Translations under genes and position numbers: made by a program
In this document: one piece after another, positions 41,146 to 49,880 of the stretch
Layout: every line of letters begins with the position of its first letter
Numbering within the stretch: position 1 is the first letter of the stretch
Source of the DNA: Flavisericum labens
GTDB taxonomy: Bacteria > Bacteroidota > Bacteroidia > Flavobacteriales > Flavobacteriaceae
Direction of reading: 5' to 3'
DNA: 64,000 nucleotides
Assembly (NCBI RefSeq): GCF_045446075.1
Contig: NZ_JBJJBQ010000006.1
Location: 153,488-217,487 of the forward strand
Notes under the pieces: generated by a model
What the model was told of the DNA's origin: nothing
Databases searched by the model: none
The model's input: the letters and a program-made list of their open reading frames with translations, nothing else

Positions 41146-42204
41146 CTAATAAATTTTGTTGATTAAATAAAAATCGGTTAAAACCAACGCGGCCATAGCC
41201 TCAACTATTGGCACAGCTCTTGGCACTACACAAGGGTCGTGGCGACCTTTACCTTGCATTTCAACTGTATTACCTTTTTTATCAATAGTTTCGTATTTCT
41301 GGATTAGCGTAGCAACTGGCTTAAACGCCACGTTAAAATAAATGTCCATTCCATTACTTATTCCACCTTGAATACCGCCAGAATAATTGGTTTTTGTTGA
41401 ACCGTCATTGTTAAAAGCATCATTATGGTCACTTCCATACATAGTGCTTCCGAGAAAACCGCTACCATATTCAAAACCTTTAACGGCGTTTATGGATAGC
41501 ATAGCCTTACCCAATTCGGCGTGTAATTTATCAAAAACAGGCTCGCCCAACCCTTCAGGTACATTTTTAATAACGCAACTCACAACGCCTCCAACAGTAT
41601 CACCTTTACCCCGAACTTCTTTTATATAAGCTTCCATTTCGCTTGCCATTTTTTGATCAGGGCAACGTACAATATTAGATTCTATTTGGGAAAGATCTAG
41701 CTCATTATAAGGTTTATCAAGTTTCATAGTACCCACAGCAGATACATAAGCGTTAATTTCTATATCTTTTAAAACTTGCTTCGCTATGGCCCCTGCCACT
41801 ACCCTACATGCTGTTTCTCTTGCCGAGCTTCTGCCACCGCCGCGATAATCGCGAATGCCATATTTTTTATCATAGGTATAGTCCGCATGGCTTGGCCTAT
41901 AACTATCTTTAATATGAGAATAATCGTGAGATTTTTGATTGGTATTTTCAATAACAAAACCAATAGGTGTACCTGTAGTTTTACCTTCAAAAATACCCGA
42001 ATGAAACTTTACGGCATCGGGCTCCTTACGTTGCGTAACAATGGCCGACTGACCAGGTTTACGTCGTGCCAATTCATTTTGAATCGCCTCAATATCTAAC
42101 TCAATTCCAGGAGGGCAACCGTCGATAACACCGCCCAATGCAGGACCATGAGATTCGCCATAAGTTGTTAAGTTAAATAGTTTTCCGAAAGAATTTCCAG
42201 CCAT
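41146..42204 (-). CDS. aroC: Chorismate synthase
   Basis: The 352-residue enzyme makes chorismate from EPSP using reduced FMN, the last common step of aromatic amino acid synthesis. Seen: the N-terminal GNSFGKLFNLTTYGESHGPALG with the active histidine, RRKPGQS, the GGGRSSARETACRVVAGA motif near residue 125, and the C-terminal GRHDPCVVPRAVPIVEAM. Length is normal. The frame extends to a TTG at 42213, but the ATG at 42204 (MAGNSFG) is preferred by family agreement and by a near-consensus TATTTTAG box just upstream. Monocistronic. Confidence 0.96.
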   Translation of the reverse strand: MAGNSFGKLFNLTTYGESHGPALGGVIDGCPPGIELDIEAIQNELARRKPGQSAIVTQRKEPDAVKFHSGIFEGKTTGTPIGFVIENTNQKSHDYSHIKDSYRPSHADYTYDKKYGIRDYRGGGRSSARETACRVVAGAIAKQVLKDIEINAYVSAVGTMKLDKPYNELDLSQIESNIVRCPDQKMASEMEAYIKEVRGKGDTVGGVVSCVIKNVPEGLGEPVFDKLHAELGKAMLSINAVKGFEYGSGFLGSTMYGSDHNDAFNNDGSTKTNYSGGIQGGISNGMDIYFNVAFKPVATLIQKYETIDKKGNTVEMQGKGRHDPCVVPRAVPIVEAMAALVLTDFYLINKIY

Positions 42205-42370
42205 AAGTTTCAATTTTTGGCTAAAATAACGCTATTCCTATAAAATAGGAAATGAAAATGAACATAGTTACCTAAGGCCATAACGTTAACTTAACAATAT
42301 ACTGATAGATAAATAATTATCAGATAATGTTTACATCACAACTAATACTGTAATTTGTATAAACCAATCC

Positions 42371-43228
42371 ATGTACGTTTTGAAGATTAAAAGGAAATTA
42401 GAAGTTGCCGTAATATCTGATGTTCATTTAGGAACCTATGGTTGCCATGCCAAGCATTTGCTTACTTACCTAAATAGCATTCAGCCAAAAAAACTCATAT
42501 TAAATGGCGATATTGTTGATATTTGGCAATTTAATAAAAGGTACTTCCCTAAGCCGCACTTAAAAGTTATAAAAAAAATAATGACCATGGCATCAAATGG
42601 CGTCGAGGTTATTTACATAACTGGAAACCATGACGAGATGTTGCGTAAATTCAGTGATACTACCATTGGAAATATTTCTATAGTTGACAAGGCGGTATTA
42701 GAACTTGATGGGAAAAAAGCTTGGTTTTTTCATGGTGATGTTTTTGACATCTCCATCCAAAACGCCAAATGGCTAGCTAAATTAGGTGGCTATGGTTACA
42801 ATCTTTTAACCCTATTGAACCAATTGGTAAATTGGTGTTTAGAAAAACGTGGAAAAGAACGTTTTTCCCTGTCAACAAAAATAAAAAACGGTGTTAAGGG
42901 TGCCGTTAAATATATTAACGATTATGAAACTGTTATTTCTGACTTAGCCATTGAAAACGGTTATGATTATGTGGTATGCGGGCACATTCATCAACCTAAA
43001 ATGGTTTATAAAGAAAATAAACTAGGAAAAACCATGTACCTAAATTCTGGTGATTGGGTGGAAAATTTTACCGCATTAGAATATCAGTTTAAACGCTGGA
43101 AAATTTATAACTTCAATAAAGATAAACTAGCGCCTTTTGTTGTTGAAGATGACTTTGTTGACCTAGAAATCAAAGATTTAATTGCTGCCATAACTATTGT
43201 TGAACAACACAGTAAGAAATTATCATAG
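42371..43228 (+). CDS. UDP-2,3-diacylglucosamine diphosphatase-like metallophosphoesterase
   Basis: The 285-residue protein has all calcineurin-type metal motifs: DVHLG (residue 17 on), GDIVDIW near 43, GNHDEM near 77, FHGDVF near 115 and GHIHQP near 210. Known: LpxH-type enzymes of this set cleave UDP-2,3-diacylglucosamine to lipid X at the inner membrane during lipid A synthesis, and this is the usual assignment for such Bacteroidota proteins. No other lpx gene lies nearby. An inverted repeat CTGATA-N10-TATCAG sits about 48 bp upstream. The stop overlaps that of the convergent oxidoreductase gene by 6 bp. Another phosphodiester substrate remains possible. Confidence 0.8.
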   Translation: MYVLKIKRKLEVAVISDVHLGTYGCHAKHLLTYLNSIQPKKLILNGDIVDIWQFNKRYFPKPHLKVIKKIMTMASNGVEVIYITGNHDEMLRKFSDTTIGNISIVDKAVLELDGKKAWFFHGDVFDISIQNAKWLAKLGGYGYNLLTLLNQLVNWCLEKRGKERFSLSTKIKNGVKGAVKYINDYETVISDLAIENGYDYVVCGHIHQPKMVYKENKLGKTMYLNSGDWVENFTALEYQFKRWKIYNFNKDKLAPFVVEDDFVDLEIKDLIAAITIVEQHSKKLS

Positions 43229-46144
43229 CAACGCTTCTTTCAAAATGGAAATGGGGTGTTTGGCCTCTCGCTGTGTTCCATCCTTAATTTGATGCCTGCA
43301 ACTAGTTCCATTCGCTGCAATAATAGTTTCGGGTAAAGCTCTTCTTATAGCAGGAAAAAGTGTTTGTTCACCAACTTTCATACTTACATCATAATGTTCT
43401 TTTTCATAACCAAAACTTCCAGCCATACCACAGCAACCAGTTGGTACAATGGTTACTTTGTAATTTTTCGGAAGATTTAAAGTTGAAAAACTAGAAAGTT
43501 GATTGCTCAATGATTTTTGGTGGCAATGCCCATGAAGTTTTATGGTTCTTTCTTCAGTAGTGAACCGCTCGGGTTTAATGTTACCCTGTTCTATTTCCTG
43601 CTGGATAAACTCTTCAACCAAAAAGCAATTTTTTGATAAGGTTTTCGCGGAAGTTTTATCGTCTGCCAATTTTAAATACTCGTCCCTAAACGTTAAAATA
43701 GCCGATGGTTCAATACCCAAAAGCGGGGTTTCTTCTGAAACCAAATCCTTAAAAACCGAAACATTTTTGTTGGCTACAGCTTTAGCTTGTTCCAACAATC
43801 CTTTTGACAAAAAGGAACGGCCAGACTCGGCATGTGTAACGATTTTTACGTCGTAATTCAAGGCTGATAAAAGTTCAATGGTGTCAACGCCTATAGGTGT
43901 GTCCAAATAGTTTGTGAATTCATCATTAAACAAGTACACCGTTTTAATGACGTTGTTTATAGGTAAGTTTAACCTTCTACTTTTATATTCAGCATTTAAG
44001 CTTTTTTTGGAAATTAACGGCAAATTTCTTTTTGGCGCTATACCAAAACTCTTTTTTAATAATGAAGACGTAAATCCGTTTGAAAATATAAAATTGGTAA
44101 GCCCAGGCAATACACTACCGTAACGATTTAAAGTGTTGTTAAAAGCAAATAATCTGGTCCGTAATGGCACACCATTAGCTTTCTGATATTGATACTGGAA
44201 TTCTGCTTTTAAAGCAGCAACATCCACACTACTAGGGCATTCGCTAGCACAGGCTTTACAACTTAAACACAAATCGAAAACCGTTTTCAGCTCTTTATAA
44301 TCAAATTTATTGGATTTATCTGAATTGGTTAAAAACTCACGGAGGGCATTGGCTCGTGCCCGTGTTGTATCTTTTTCGTTTCTAGTAGCCCGATAACTGG
44401 GACACATGGTACCTCCAAATTCTGGTAACTTTCGGCAATCGCCAGATCCGTTACATTTTTCAGCTTCTCTAAGAATTCCTAAGGATTTTGAAAAGTCTAA
44501 AAGCGTTTCCACTTTTGGTTCTTCCCTATCAGCTTCATACCTGAGTGATTTATCCATGGGGTATGCGTCAACAATTTTTCCGGGATTAAAAATATATTCA
44601 GCATCAAAAGCCTCTTTAATTCGTTTCAGGATTTCATAATTTTCATCGCCAATCATCATCGGAATAAATTCAGCTCGCACGATGCCATCGCCATGTTCAC
44701 CACTCATGGAACCGTTGTATTTTTTCACTAAATGGGCCACATCGGTTGTTATTTTCCGGAACAACGCCACGTCTTCAGACTTTTTTAAATTTAAAGTAGG
44801 TCTTAAATGCAGTTCTCCTGCGCCGGCATGGGCATAATAAATGGCGTCTTGATTATAGCCTTTCATTAAAGCGGAAAATTCAGAAATATAATTGGCTAAA
44901 TCGGGCAAGGCTACGGCCGTATCTTCTATACAAGCCGCCGATTTTTTATCGCCAACAATATTACCCAGAAGTCCTAGCCCAGCACTTCGTAAATTATTGG
45001 CTTTATTAACATCGTCACCAACTAATTTTGGATAGGCATAACTTAATTTTGAAGTCTCAATGTCTTTAATTAAATTATCAGCCAACACAGCAACTTCTTT
45101 AAGCGTATTGGCTCGAACCTCACACATTAAAATAGCCCTAGGGTCGTCAACAATAAATTGTCTGTTTTCAAACTGGGTTTTATTTTGCTTGGTACAATCT
45201 AAAATGGTTTTATCCATCATTTCACACGCATACAAATTATGCTTCATGGTTAACTCTACGGCATTCAAACAGTTTTCGATACTCTCGAAATGTGCAGCAA
45301 CTACAATCGCCTGTGGTGGCGGAAGTACATCCAATTTTAATGTAACTTGCGTTGTAAATGCCAAAGTACCCTCGCTGCCAGAAAGCAGCTTACACATATT
45401 GAATTTTTCATCAGTTACAGAAAAAACTTCTGTGTTTACCAACTCATCAATGGCATAACCCGTATTCCTTCTATGTATTTCTGGCTTCGGAAAATTTTCA
45501 AAAATTTTATTTTGAATCGATTCTGACTTTAATTCAGAATAAATCGAGTTATAAATTTGTCCTTCTAAATTGTTTTGTTTTGTTTTTTTCTGAAATTCTT
45601 CCGAACTCAATTCTTCAAAAACCGCTTCACTTCCATCACTTAAAACGGTGTGCATTTCAATAACTTTATCGCGTGTTACCCCATACTGAATTGAAGTTGT
45701 TCCCGAGGAATTATTACCCACCATCCCGCCAATCATACAACGATTGGACGTGGAAGTGTTTGGGCCAAAAAACAAACCATAAGGTTTTAAATAATTGTTT
45801 AAAGCATCGCGTACAACACCTGGCTGAACGGTAACTGTTCTCTCCTTTTCATCAAAACTAATAATCTTCGTGAAGTATTTCGAAACATCGACAACAATGC
45901 CTTCTCCTACACATTGACCAGCCAATGAAGTGCCCGCAGTTCTTGGAATCAACGAGGTTTTATGTCTTTTGGCAAAAGCAATAAGTTGTTTTAAATCTTC
46001 CTTGTTTTTGGGATACGCAACAGCCAATGGCAATATTCTATAGACAGAAGCATCGGTGGCATAGATTGATTTAATTAATTCATCAAAATAAATTTCCCCA
46101 GAAAAATTTTCGCTTAATTCCTGTAAATGTGTTGTTAACATCAT
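43223..46144 (-). CDS. FAD- and Fe-S-binding oxidoreductase (D-lactate/2-hydroxyacid dehydrogenase type)
   Basis: The 973-residue fusion starts with a PCMH-type FAD domain (about 30-260: PRTAGTSLAGQ, GPNTSTSNRCMIGGMVGNNSSG), continues with an FAD-oxidase C-terminal domain (about 260-530, including GSMSGEHGDGIVR), then Fe-S cysteines (CNGSGDC, CLSCKACASECP) and a CCG domain (about 700-973, with CHQKSLS and GCCGMAGSFGYE). This matches Dld-II and GlcD-GlcF-type fusions, which oxidise D-2-hydroxyacids and pass electrons to the quinone pool. No signal peptide or transmembrane helix is evident. The first of two adjacent ATGs is used. The substrate (D-lactate, glycolate or other) is not resolved. 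Confidence 0.86.
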   Translation of the reverse strand: MMLTTHLQELSENFSGEIYFDELIKSIYATDASVYRILPLAVAYPKNKEDLKQLIAFAKRHKTSLIPRTAGTSLAGQCVGEGIVVDVSKYFTKIISFDEKERTVTVQPGVVRDALNNYLKPYGLFFGPNTSTSNRCMIGGMVGNNSSGTTSIQYGVTRDKVIEMHTVLSDGSEAVFEELSSEEFQKKTKQNNLEGQIYNSIYSELKSESIQNKIFENFPKPEIHRRNTGYAIDELVNTEVFSVTDEKFNMCKLLSGSEGTLAFTTQVTLKLDVLPPPQAIVVAAHFESIENCLNAVELTMKHNLYACEMMDKTILDCTKQNKTQFENRQFIVDDPRAILMCEVRANTLKEVAVLADNLIKDIETSKLSYAYPKLVGDDVNKANNLRSAGLGLLGNIVGDKKSAACIEDTAVALPDLANYISEFSALMKGYNQDAIYYAHAGAGELHLRPTLNLKKSEDVALFRKITTDVAHLVKKYNGSMSGEHGDGIVRAEFIPMMIGDENYEILKRIKEAFDAEYIFNPGKIVDAYPMDKSLRYEADREEPKVETLLDFSKSLGILREAEKCNGSGDCRKLPEFGGTMCPSYRATRNEKDTTRARANALREFLTNSDKSNKFDYKELKTVFDLCLSCKACASECPSSVDVAALKAEFQYQYQKANGVPLRTRLFAFNNTLNRYGSVLPGLTNFIFSNGFTSSLLKKSFGIAPKRNLPLISKKSLNAEYKSRRLNLPINNVIKTVYLFNDEFTNYLDTPIGVDTIELLSALNYDVKIVTHAESGRSFLSKGLLEQAKAVANKNVSVFKDLVSEETPLLGIEPSAILTFRDEYLKLADDKTSAKTLSKNCFLVEEFIQQEIEQGNIKPERFTTEERTIKLHGHCHQKSLSNQLSSFSTLNLPKNYKVTIVPTGCCGMAGSFGYEKEHYDVSMKVGEQTLFPAIRRALPETIIAANGTSCRHQIKDGTQREAKHPISILKEALL

Positions 46145-46286
46145 GAGACATTAAAATTGTTTGTAAAACTATAAAGTTGTTAAATATAATTACAATAATG
46201 ATTTTATTTTTGTAAAATAAAACGTTGAACAAAATTGATCTATTTATTTAAAAAGATCGTATATTTAATAACAAAACTTATATTTT

Positions 46287-46772
46287 ATGAAAAAATTATT
46301 TTTATTATCAATTGCTGTATTCGGATTCATATTAACATCGAATGCTCAAGAAATTTCGGAAAATGCTATTGGTTTACGACTAGGCGACAGTGATGGTTTT
46401 GGTGCAGAAATATCATACCAACGTGCTTTAGGCGCTAACAATAGGTTGGAACTCGATTTAGGATTAAGAAGTGGAAATGGCTACGACGGTTTTAAACTTG
46501 CTGGATTATACCAATGGGTTTGGTTATTAGATGGTAACTTTAATTGGTATGCCGGTGTTGGTGGAGGATTAGGCTCTTATAGCTTTGACAATGTGCCTCC
46601 AGGAGTAGATGATAGTGAAACTTTTATTTTTGCCGCTGGAGATATTGGTATCGAGTATAATTTTGATATTCCTTTGCAACTATCAATTGATGCCAGGCCA
46701 GAATTTGGTTTTGGGAATTATAGAGATGACTTAGATTTTGATATAGCCCTTGGTATTCGTTACCAATTCTAA
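46287..46772 (+). CDS. Small outer-membrane beta-barrel-like protein
   Basis: The 161-residue protein has a signal peptide (LFLLSIAVFGFILTSNAQ) and alternating beta strands ending in IALGIRYQF, with terminal Phe as expected for outer-membrane barrels. GLRLGDSDGFGAEISYQRAL and NRLELDLGLRSG show the amphipathic pattern; about eight strands are likely. It resembles small OmpA/OmpW-size barrels of unknown function in Flavobacteria. It ends at a bidirectional terminator. Confidence 0.78.
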   Translation: MKKLFLLSIAVFGFILTSNAQEISENAIGLRLGDSDGFGAEISYQRALGANNRLELDLGLRSGNGYDGFKLAGLYQWVWLLDGNFNWYAGVGGGLGSYSFDNVPPGVDDSETFIFAAGDIGIEYNFDIPLQLSIDARPEFGFGNYRDDLDFDIALGIRYQF

Positions 46773-46790
46773 TCTATATAATTTATAAAA

Positions 46791-46820
46791 AAAGCACCTT
46801 TAAAAGGTGCTTTCTTTTTA
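46791..46820. terminator. Bidirectional terminator
   Basis: AAAGCACCTT (46791-46800) pairs with AAGGTGCTTT (46804-46813), with T-rich tails on both sides. It separates the convergent barrel gene and the small gene at 46839. Confidence 0.88.
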
Positions 46821-46838
46821 TACAATAAACTTAAGTTT

Positions 46839-47030
46839 CTATACAAATAGCATACGATCTTCGTAATTTCTAACTTGACCGAAATAGGTTTCTTGATGCT
46901 TATGCAATGTTTTTACGGGCAACCCCAATACATACTTTTTAACACTAGTAACTTTTGTAGTTAGTTCTCCCATTTTAGTGGTATATCGTTTTTCATATTT
47001 TGTGTTTCTCTTTATATATAATATTTTCAT
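46839..47030 (-). CDS. Small basic hypothetical protein
   Basis: This 63-residue frame encodes a basic protein (MKILYIKRNTKYEKRYTTKMGEL...) with no signal or membrane helix. Support for it being real: an ATG preceded by an A-rich leader, only 24 bp to the GNAT stop on the same strand, and a terminator just past its stop. The start and spacing fit an operon with the GNAT gene. No family is recognised, and coding status rests on context. Confidence 0.5.
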   Translation of the reverse strand: MKILYIKRNTKYEKRYTTKMGELTTKVTSVKKYVLGLPVKTLHKHQETYFGQVRNYEDRMLFV

Positions 47031-47054
47031 TTAATTTTTTTTATAGTTGAAAGC

Positions 47055-47495
47055 TCATGGCCGTTCTAACCTCATTTCTATATTTCTTGGTTTAAACCCT
47101 TTGTCTTTAAATAAATTAATAGCAGGGTTATCTTGATTGATGTGTATTGCAATATCTCCTTTACAATACTTGATGGTATGTTCAATTAATTTTTTGCCTA
47201 TACCCTTACCTCTATATTCTTTTTTTACGGCTACGTAAACCAGAATGTTTTCAGAAAGGTACTCGTTCATACCCGTTCTGTTAACAACAACTGCTCCTAA
47301 TATCTCATCTTTCTGCTCTAAAACAAACACATAACCACCTAAGCCAGGTGTTTCTTTGGCAGCATACATTAAAGATTTTCTTATCGCACTTTTCGAATCT
47401 CTAAACTTATCAAAATTTTGAAACAGAAAATTGGTAACTCGGTTTATGTTAATAATTGATAGCCTGGAAAAAGCATCATAAGTTTTAATTGTCAT
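47055..47495 (-). CDS. GNAT-family N-acetyltransferase
   Basis: The 146-residue protein has the GNAT core: strand 4 VLVYVAVKKEYRGKGIGKKLIEHTI with the acetyl-CoA pyrophosphate loop (RGKGIG) near residue 97, and the C-terminal INLFKDKGFKPRNIEMRLE. It transfers acetyl from acetyl-CoA to an amine; the acceptor is unknown. The leader is long (about 235 nt from the predicted promoter) and holds an inverted repeat 18-47 bp before the ATG, suggesting regulation. Likely cotranscribed with the small gene at 46839. Confidence 0.82.
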   Translation of the reverse strand: MTIKTYDAFSRLSIININRVTNFLFQNFDKFRDSKSAIRKSLMYAAKETPGLGGYVFVLEQKDEILGAVVVNRTGMNEYLSENILVYVAVKKEYRGKGIGKKLIEHTIKYCKGDIAIHINQDNPAINLFKDKGFKPRNIEMRLERP

Positions 47496-47512
47496 GGAAT
47501 ATATTTATTGCC

Positions 47513-47542
47513 AACCTAATTAAACATATTTTAAATTAGGTT
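47513..47542. promoter_or_regulatory. Inverted repeat before the GNAT start
   Basis: AACCTAATT (47513-47521) and AATTAGGTT (47534-47542) are perfect 9-bp arms around 12 bp. It lies 18-47 bp upstream of the ATG, inside the predicted leader, so it may be an operator or an RNA hairpin. Confidence 0.45.
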
Positions 47543-47737
47543 CAACTTAAAAAATGAATTGAGGGTAGATATTAATTAAAATACCACTAAATTTTAGTAG
47601 TTGTAAAGAAAGTGAATTACTCTTTATGAAATCGTAGATGGAGGAATGAACTTTTCAGATTGGTTTCTAAACACCAGAAAGTTAAAATTGTAGACCCTGT
47701 AATTTTGTTTTTTTAGATTTCCTTTACCCATGTTTTG

Positions 47738-47769
47738 CAAATTTACAAAAACAGACCACCAATGGCAAA
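47738..47769 (-). promoter_or_regulatory. Promoter for the GNAT/small-gene operon
   Basis: Minus strand: TTTG (47769-47766), 20-bp spacer, TAAATTTG (47745-47738). It implies a leader of about 235 nt before the GNAT gene. Confidence 0.55.
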
Positions 47770-47803
47770 TGAGAGTCTTTGCTATAATCACAAAACTTTG
47801 TTA

Positions 47804-47833
47804 AACAAAAAAAGCTTCCTTAAAGGAAGCTTT
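47804..47833 (-). terminator. Terminator of the nusB-DUF1573-yajC operon
   Basis: AAAGCTTCC (47811-47819) pairs with GGAAGCTTT (47825-47833); the minus strand continues into a T-run (47810-47804). It lies 28 bp past the yajC stop. Confidence 0.85.
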
Positions 47834-47860
47834 TTAAAATATTATTAAATCAATATTCGT

Positions 47861-48160
47861 TTACTTTGCTGGTTTTACAGGCGCATTTAATTTAGAACTC
47901 ATTTCCATAGAAATGGCCGATTTGTCAAACTTTAACTTTCCGGCCAAAGTTTCAATAATGCAACTATTATCTTTTTCGTTAATATCTGAGACTTTACCGT
48001 GTAAACCACTTTTGGTAACAACTTTGTCACCTCGTTTTAATGCTGCCGCAAATTTCTTTTCTTTTTTAGCACGTTTCATCTGTGGTGCTATCATAAAAAA
48101 ATACACTACTACAAACATTAATATTATTGGTAGAAAACTACCTATTCCTCCTTCTCCCAT
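47861..48160 (-). CDS. yajC: Preprotein translocase subunit YajC
   Basis: The 99-residue protein has one N-terminal membrane helix (LPIILMFVVVYFFMIAPQMKR) followed by the conserved cytosolic part with GDKVVTKSGLHGKVSDI. YajC associates with SecDF and SecYEG and supports export. Length and layout are typical. It follows the DUF1573 gene by 13 bp, in the nusB-DUF1573-yajC order that I recall as common in Bacteroidota, and ends at a terminator. Confidence 0.93.
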   Translation of the reverse strand: MGEGGIGSFLPIILMFVVVYFFMIAPQMKRAKKEKKFAAALKRGDKVVTKSGLHGKVSDINEKDNSCIIETLAGKLKFDKSAISMEMSSKLNAPVKPAK

Positions 48161-48173
48161 TTTTTAAATCTAA

Positions 48174-48650
48174 TTAGTGAGCCGCAGCCGTTGTTGCTTT
48201 ATTCGGGTCTGGTTTCACAAACGCCGTTATTTTAACTATTTCACTACCTTTTTCGGTATTGGCAGTAACTGTAATCGTTTTTGTTACTTTATTGGAACCA
48301 CTTCCATTAAATTTAACGGTAAATTTACCTGAATCGCCAGGTGCCAATGGTTCTCTACTCCAATCTTCAGGAACAGTACATCCGCAAGAACTTTTAATAT
48401 TTGTGATAACTAAAGGAGCATCTCCAGTATTTTTGTAACTAAATTCCGTTTGCACAGGTGTTTTAGCTTCAATTTCACCAAAATCATGTTCAGTTTTGTC
48501 AAAATCAATTACAGGGAATTTTGATGCTACTGCATCTCTTTCCGCTGCAGCGGCTACATTGGTTTCGTCAATTTTTTTTGCAGCATTCTCTTTACATGAA
48601 GTAAAGGCCACCAAACACAAGGCACTTAAGCTTAAGATTATTTTTTTCAT
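48174..48650 (-). CDS. DUF1573 lipoprotein
   Basis: The 158-residue protein has a lipoprotein signal (LSALCLVAFTSC, then KENAAKK) and a DUF1573 beta-sandwich: FDKTEHDFGEIEAKTPVQTEFSYKNTGDAPLVI, then SSCGCTVPEDW and APGDSGKFTVKFN. The CGC motif is characteristic. The fold resembles ASPM/SPD-2/hydin-like Ig domains; function is unknown, with an envelope role presumed from the lipoprotein signal and the yajC neighbour. The ATG at 48650 is chosen over 48689 since the -7 box 48678-48685 lies between. Confidence 0.88.
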   Translation of the reverse strand: MKKIILSLSALCLVAFTSCKENAAKKIDETNVAAAAERDAVASKFPVIDFDKTEHDFGEIEAKTPVQTEFSYKNTGDAPLVITNIKSSCGCTVPEDWSREPLAPGDSGKFTVKFNGSGSNKVTKTITVTANTEKGSEIVKITAFVKPDPNKATTAAAH

Positions 48651-48677
48651 AATTAGGTTTTTAATTTTTATGGTGAA

Positions 48678-48685
48678 CAAAAATA
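48678..48685 (-). promoter_or_regulatory. -7 promoter box of the DUF1573 gene
   Basis: Minus strand TATTTTTG, 27 bp before the ATG at 48650. It suggests DUF1573-yajC can be transcribed separately from nusB. Confidence 0.55.
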
Positions 48686-48731
48686 GCAATTATTTGACCG
48701 ATTAAAAACTTTTCGCGTTTTCTTAACAAAA

Positions 48732-49679
48732 TTACATAAGGCCACGCCCTACTTTCTTCAATGCGCCAGAGATTTCATACTCTTTAACGAGCTTATCTAA
48801 AATACCATTTATAAATATGCTACTTTTTGGTGTGGAATATTCCTTTGAAATCTCCAAGTACTCGTTGATTGTTACTTTTACGGGAATTGACGGAAAGTTT
48901 CTTAATTCACAAATAGCCATTTGCAACAATGCATAATCTATGGCAGCAATGCGATCGGCATCCCAATTTTTTGTTTTGGTCTCAATTTCTTTGTTGATTG
49001 CCGTTTGGTTTAAAAGTGTTTTTCTAAAAAGGTCGATAGCAAACTGCTTATCTTCTGCATCTTTATAAAGTTTAGGTGTGAAATAGCTTTCTCCAACTTT
49101 AGCCTTTGCCTTTCTCAGAAGTTTTAAAATCGTGGTATTTACAGTAGGCAAGTCGTCAAGCCAAGTTAAGTTTTTGTCTTCCAAATAGTCATATAGTTTA
49201 TCGTTTGGCGCAATAACTTCTTTAAAAACATCAATAATAAACTCTTTATCTTCTTTGAAATCTGAAACCCTGGTTTTCATGTATTCCTTATACACGTTAC
49301 TTGAAATGATAGCTTTAAAAATCACTTCAACATATTCATCATCCATTTCCCAATAATTCGTATTATGGGCTTTAAAAGCATCTTTTAGTTGTTCATTTTC
49401 AGATATTAAACTTAACAACTGATTATTGATAAACTTCCGGTTAGGATTTTTATCCTCGTCTGTAGCTAAATGCTTATTTTGCTTTTTATGCAAATCGTTC
49501 TCTGCTTTTTTCTTCACTTCTACCAACAAAGAAATTAACAGTAAATACAAATTGTACATATTATCTACACTAAACAGCAAAAACTTTTGGTCTTTACTAA
49601 AGTCGTCACTCTCACTGCCTTTAAAAGCATAAAGTGTTTGCATTACTTTTACACGAATATGTCGCCTGCTTAACATCAT
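48732..49679 (-). CDS. nusB: Transcription antitermination factor NusB, long Bacteroidota form
   Basis: The 315-residue protein begins MLSRRHIRVKVMQTLYAF after an extra Met and ends with the NusB core (about 190-300: FRKTLLNQTAINKEIETKTKNWD, RIAAIDYALLQMAICEL, VTINEYLEISKEY). Classical NusB is about 140 residues; the central extension (about 35-180) is usual in Bacteroidota. NusB binds boxA RNA with NusE to prevent premature termination in rRNA operons. It has its own -7 box and leads into DUF1573 and yajC. Confidence 0.92.
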   Translation of the reverse strand: MMLSRRHIRVKVMQTLYAFKGSESDDFSKDQKFLLFSVDNMYNLYLLLISLLVEVKKKAENDLHKKQNKHLATDEDKNPNRKFINNQLLSLISENEQLKDAFKAHNTNYWEMDDEYVEVIFKAIISSNVYKEYMKTRVSDFKEDKEFIIDVFKEVIAPNDKLYDYLEDKNLTWLDDLPTVNTTILKLLRKAKAKVGESYFTPKLYKDAEDKQFAIDLFRKTLLNQTAINKEIETKTKNWDADRIAAIDYALLQMAICELRNFPSIPVKVTINEYLEISKEYSTPKSSIFINGILDKLVKEYEISGALKKVGRGLM

Positions 49680-49730
49680 TACAAAGAACTCTATTTAAAA
49701 AAGATGAAAATTTATCTCGGTTTCACCGGG

Positions 49731-49738
49731 CAAAAATA
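49731..49738 (-). promoter_or_regulatory. -7 promoter box of nusB
   Basis: Minus strand TATTTTTG (TAnnTTTG), 51 bp before the nusB ATG. Confidence 0.55.
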
Positions 49739-49850
49739 AGACTATATTTAAAAACCACATACTTTTAATTTACTTTAATTAATATAAAGGTTTAGGCTAT
49801 TTTTAACAATTCACTTACCAGAAGAGCAGATCTTATTGTTTTTTAAACCC

Positions 49851-49858
49851 TATATTTG
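49851..49858 (+). promoter_or_regulatory. -7 promoter box of the ABC exporter gene
   Basis: TATATTTG (TAnnTTTG) lies 22 bp before the ATG at 49881 and inside the upstream extension of the frame (to 49836), supporting the later start. Confidence 0.6.
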
Positions 49859-49880
49859 CGCTTCTATCTTTATATATATA

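Larger units (their letters stand above)
47496..47860. other. Intergenic region between yajC and the GNAT gene
   Basis: This 365-bp stretch holds no recognisable gene. It carries, on the minus strand in order, the yajC terminator (47808-47833), a consensus promoter (47769-47738), about 180 nt of unexplained leader and an inverted repeat (47513-47542) just before the GNAT start. I saw no known riboswitch. Confidence 0.7.

Noticed and set aside
41799..41990. Minus-strand frame inside aroC with hydrophobic residues
   Set aside because: It is a frame shadow of aroC, which has clear family motifs through the region.
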